NCBI GenBank assembly: GCA_000727475.1
Contig: KL647317.1
Span: forward strand, 124,001-188,000
Length of the DNA stretch: 64,000 bases
From: Sarcocystis neurona
Lineage: Eukaryota > Apicomplexa > Conoidasida > Eucoccidiorida > Sarcocystidae
Reading direction: 5' to 3'
Shown: positions 60,701-64,000 of the stretch, piece after piece
How the letters are laid out: each line of letters starts with the position of its first letter
Position numbering within the stretch: the stretch's first letter is position 1
Notes under the pieces: model-generated
Seen by the model: the letters and a program-made list of their open reading frames with translations, nothing else
Database searches by the model: none
Told to the model about the DNA's origin: nothing
Program-made: the position numbers and the translations under genes

Positions 60701-61677
60701 GTCCTGCAGAAAGTAGGTGTCGGCTTTCTGTTGGGGACTTGGCGGCGTACGTCTCTTCTTGCTTTTTGTTGCAGGCACTGGAAGCTGCCGCCGTAGCCCT
60801 CCGTGGGCAGAAAAGAGACGGAGGGTTTCCTCCCGTCCCTCTATTGTTCACAGCGAGGAGAATATCTCCACGGTCCACAGCTCTGCGCAGAATCTGCAAA
60901 CAGCACGAAGTTTTCGCTTCTGGCGACCTGCACGCAGCAAGACAGCAGCAAGCGCCAGTGATGGTATGTTCGCTAACTCAGCTGTGACAAACATCTTCTG
61001 AGAGATACTCATGTTGCATGCACTTGCGCATGTATTTTTGTGTGTGGGTATCCTGAAGATATGTGGTCTTTCAAGCAAAATAGCTTAACGGCGCCTCCCT
61101 TGCAAGCGGCATGACGCCTTCACTGCTTGAGACCTACGCGAATCAAGACACCAACAGGCGCGTGTACATACACGCCTGACACCTATCACAACCCGATAAT
61201 CATACGTAGACACATGTATATACAGATAGTGTATGTTAGAGTATACGTCCGTGGTAGCGTAAAACTATTGGGGTGGTTCTCCAGATACGTTCCCGCACGG
61301 TGTGTATCCACCAGCGGGGATCCCGGATATGTCTCATACCTGGGAAGTAACATTTGCAAGCGCATGACTAGAAACGGCAGCGCAACTGATGTGCACTGAG
61401 GGATGGTGATACGTTGAATTCAAGGGGGCATGCGTTCACGCGTTATTTGGCCAATTCGCTTTCCTTTGAAAAAAGCTGTTATCCTCTGCCCTCCATTTCC
61501 CGTCTTTTTCAGGTCATCGTGGACCTCATTGATCAAAGTTACTACCTGTACAAACGACCTGCGTCTACCGGCACAGTGGATGAGACCCCCTACTTTACAG
61601 CTGACGAAATCACAACATTTGTGCGAGGTTTCCGCAGCGAAACACTTGAAAGGAATCCCCTGGTTCTGCCTGAATAG
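54791..61677 (+). CDS. Nucleoredoxin-like protein with N-terminal anchor segment
   Basis: Nucleoredoxins are thioredoxin-fold proteins that reduce or isomerise disulfides on client proteins. Eight exons join with GT..AG borders and matching phases: 54791-54953, 56094-56389, 56993-57135, 57490-57727, 58076-58315, 59274-59507, 60775-60963 and 61513-61677 (555 residues). Residues 1-42 are acidic. Residues 43-59 form a short glycine-rich hydrophobic segment, followed by basic 60-71. The first thioredoxin fold (about 130-280) has YFTSSAVEEML where the CXXC should be, so it lacks the active site, but it keeps the cis-proline region (TLPHVVLLD, Pro228). The second fold (about 281-400) has the active site SASWCPPCQAFTP (Cys297, Cys300) and cis-proline SLPTLVWVG (Pro369). 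The remainder to 555 matches the degenerate third domain of nucleoredoxins (PALILFMEY, VPLLFTA, DEITTFVRGF). The membrane role of 43-59 is inference. Confidence 0.9.
58716..58885 (+). ncRNA. Candidate structured RNA in a nucleoredoxin intron
   Basis: Inside the 958-bp intron 58316-59273, a non-repetitive block holds two strong hairpins. The first pairs 58720-58728 (CGATCGCTG) perfectly with 58803-58811 (CAGCGATCG), with an inner helix CTTCAG (58733-58738) against CTGAAAG (58795-58801). The second pairs CCTCGC (58864-58869) with GCGAGG (58875-58880) over a five-base loop. Two hairpins in an intron recall H/ACA snoRNAs, but I see no proper H box between them, so the class is open. The strand is assumed from the host gene. 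Confidence 0.32.
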
Positions 61678-62352
61678 TGCTGCGCTTCGTACTCGGAGCT
61701 TGCCACAGCGGTTGTGCATACATCGAAATGATGAAACGACACCAGCTTTCAACGCTCGTGTTTCCATTTAGAGTGTCAACCTCCAGATCCCAGTGACCCC
61801 GAGGTGATCTAGACAAGGAACGTCAGTTCACGTTAGCACCACTACCGCGGACACTTTTCTGGTATGAGTGTCCGGTACCCACTGCAGCCGTCGTCCTTCC
61901 GCATAGTTTGTTGTTCGTACGCGGGTACAAATGTACTACACCGCTTCCAGATAACTTCTGAACAAGTTTTTCCAGCTTTGCCTTCCCCTTTACCGCGTCG
62001 CGAGATTTTTTTCGATGAAATCCACTGGGGCGCTTTTCTGCACAATACTCGCGGGCTGCTCGACACTGCTTTTGTTAACATTGTAATATCAAGCGGCGAT
62101 TTCCGTTTTGTTGTCACTTGATTTCGCCTTGTTTGTTTAGTAGAATTTTCTTGTCTGTCTGGCTAAGCACGCAACTTTCCTGCAGTGCTCGCTTGGGTAT
62201 GGCAGACGTAAACTGCAGTGCCTGGATGACGTCTACATCCCTACAAACCAAAAATTTCGATGCGAACGTATTCAACGGTCTGTGAGGTGGTGCCTATGCC
62301 TTCCTTAGCCATATTGTGATATGTTTTTGTTGTAATTGTTTGGCAAAATAAC
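61678..62352. other. Downstream flank with ambiguous short frames
   Basis: After the nucleoredoxin stop, a plus-strand frame at 61864-62121 (ATG, 85 codons) and an overlapping minus-strand frame at 61842-62117 both look moderately protein-like. No splice evidence decides between them. Triplet repeats stop at about this point. Confidence 0.3.
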
Positions 62353-63750
62353 CTTGAAAAGTTGTGAATGTGGGATAAGTGAAAGCAGTCGTTTTCAAAA
62401 CGAAAAAAACGCAATCTGAGGTTGTCTGAGGGTAAAACGTGCTCGTCAAAATACGCGAGATACAATGTATCAGTTCCTTCCCTGAAAACAAGACGTTCTT
62501 TATCAATTAAAAAATTCACAGGAGGCCCAATTTTTCTCTTTTAAAAGCCTACGTGAAAACTGAGATAAGCTGAGCAACGGTCGTCCGCGTTGTACGACTT
62601 TGTGCACTACAGGCCACATGTTTTTTCTTGAATGAACTTCTCAGGGTGTGTCTGCGATGGCAGTGCAGGAATAGAAAATACACGGCTGATACAAAGTTAG
62701 TTCTATAAGCATCCAGAGTTGATTATTTGATAACGTTGCTTGCGAGAGTGCAGTACGCCATGCTAGAATGCTTGTTGTGTTGCAACGAAGCAGAGGCAGA
62801 GGACTTTTTAATGATGGTGAATAGCATGCTGGCAGCTGGAGAACACCTGTGTGTCTAGAGGAAAAACCGCACTGGCAAGAACTGCGGTCTTCAGTCCAAA
62901 AAATGGAAGAACGAAAATTCCGATGAAAGAGGCCTCAGTCCGGCGTTGTATAAGACGGCGTGTCTACGTGGGTATGACAACGACGACCTGAACTACATAA
63001 GTTTGGACCTCGAGAAGTGTTTAGCGGAATGAAGTAAGCGGAAACCAACTACAAGCTTAACGGCAGGGTCGCTCGCGGGAGTTGAGGGTTCTGGCGTTCA
63101 CTTCACTGCGCACGGGCTACTTCGAAAAACAGACTTCCTCGTACGTGTGACACGTGGACAGAGAAGGGACAACTAAAACCATGCCCGGCGTCCTCTTGGT
63201 ATACACCTCTCTAAGTATCCGCAAACGCTCTTGGTACGCACCTCTGTAAATACTTCCAGAAATCTGAAACACCAGGTTGCTGAAGGTCAGCCTGGAAAAA
63301 CCCAATATCGTCTTCGTAGTGTCACTGTCAGCAGCAGTAGATTGCATGCGTGTTTCTTTGAGCAGTTGACGTTTCTTTCGTAACCCTGTTAACGAGCACA
63401 CGTACGGAACCTTCTCATACATACAATCGATGCATGGATGCCAACGCTGGAGCAGAATTCTTCCTCATGTATAAGTGAAGCCAAGGTTTCCACGCCCACC
63501 TCCCCACCGCCGTTTTGCGCCAACTGGACGGAATGCTGTCTCACGCGCACGGAGTGGAAAGAGCAATAAAGACGTTGTCAGTATTGCTCGCATCTTCAGG
63601 TTTTATACACGAATACTTGTGCAATCTTCTCTTGACTGGCGTGACCCCTTCAGCACGGTGGAGTCTTCTCTTGGTGCATCTTTCCACTACTGCTTGACCC
63701 TTGCAGTCGCGAACGAAGTTTAGGGTAACTATGATACCGACAGTGTGGTG
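62353..63750 (-). CDS. Exons of an unidentified minus-strand gene
   Basis: Three protein-like minus-strand blocks. The first begins at 63750 after CTTCTTCAG (HHTVGIIVTLNFVRDCKGQA). The second lies within 63422-63117 (RLTFSNLVFQISGSIYRGAY). The third runs from about 62550 to a donor-like TTTCAAG-GTTATT at 62353 (KIGPPVNFLIDKERLVFREG, then LYLAYFDEHVLPSDNL). Joins were not proven, and both ends are open. The gene probably continues past the right edge or further left. The composition is repeat-poor and beta-strand-like, similar to the minus-strand gene at 966-8316. No family is recognised. Confidence 0.42.
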
Positions 63751-64000
63751 CTGAAGAAGTCTACCATCAATTACATTTCTGGGCAGGCAGAGGCTTACTA
63801 GCATATACACGTAAATAATAAGTATCTGCAGATGTCTCACTCGTATCGCGAAAATGCTTCAACACGGTCTAGCTAGGCTCGCGTAGTTCAGCACATATCT
63901 GTACATATGTTTTCGAGGCAGCAACGTCAGCGGTGACGGAAGCGTATTTATCAAAGGTGAAGCACGAGGGACCAGGACACACGTTTCAGCAAACAGAAAT
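63751..64000. other. Right edge, nothing recognised
   Basis: No exon is seen. Given the minus-strand exon starting at 63750, this is probably intron sequence. Confidence 0.3.

Noticed and set aside
1..64000. tRNA and rRNA genes, CRISPR arrays, transposable elements, telomere-like TTTAGGG arrays
   Set aside because: I looked for cloverleaf arms, conserved rRNA blocks, regular repeat-spacer arrays, transposase motifs and TTTAGGG runs. None was convincing. Only single TTTAGGG-like matches occur.

Overview
The window looks like nuclear DNA from a coccidian apicomplexan, most likely Eimeria or a close relative such as Cyclospora. Base composition is close to balanced. Genes are split by many short introns with GT..AG borders. 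CAG/CTG triplet repeats and TA/TG microsatellites are packed into one part of the window and nearly absent from the rest. This matches the repeat-rich and repeat-poor segments described for Eimeria chromosomes. No bacterial features, tRNA, rRNA, transposon or CRISPR array were recognised. Species assignment is inference.

Layout. (1) 1-22.4 kb is repeat-poor. Most supportable exons are on the minus strand and many encode secreted or membrane proteins that I cannot name: a long multi-exon protein with a C-terminal membrane segment (966-8316), exon pieces at 9.3-10.0 kb, a 509-residue signal-peptide/membrane protein (12761-14290) and a 158-residue secreted protein (15117-15593), the last two separated by a 102-bp tandem duplication. 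(2) 22.4-61.7 kb is repeat-rich and the best supported genes are on the plus strand: a gene whose exons follow the motif order of the TRAPP subunit TRAPPC13 (22454-39894), a poorly resolved stretch (40-51 kb), a partly resolved gene ending at 54638, and a nucleoredoxin-like gene (54791-61677) for which all eight exons could be joined in a consistent reading phase. (3) 61.7-64 kb returns to repeat-poor sequence with minus-strand exons.

The two named genes do ordinary cell work: vesicle tethering (TRAPP) and thiol redox chemistry (nucleoredoxin). The odd points are in their build. The nucleoredoxin has a hydrophobic, basic-flanked N-terminus and a first thioredoxin fold without CXXC. The TRAPPC13-like gene carries its triplet repeats mainly in introns, with CTG-rich tracts before several exons and CAG-rich tracts after them. 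One nucleoredoxin intron holds two perfect RNA hairpins in repeat-free sequence.

Limits: exon joins were made by eye from splice consensus and reading phase. Family calls come from motif recognition without a database search. Many long open frames in 22-56 kb are artefacts of triplet repeats and were left out.
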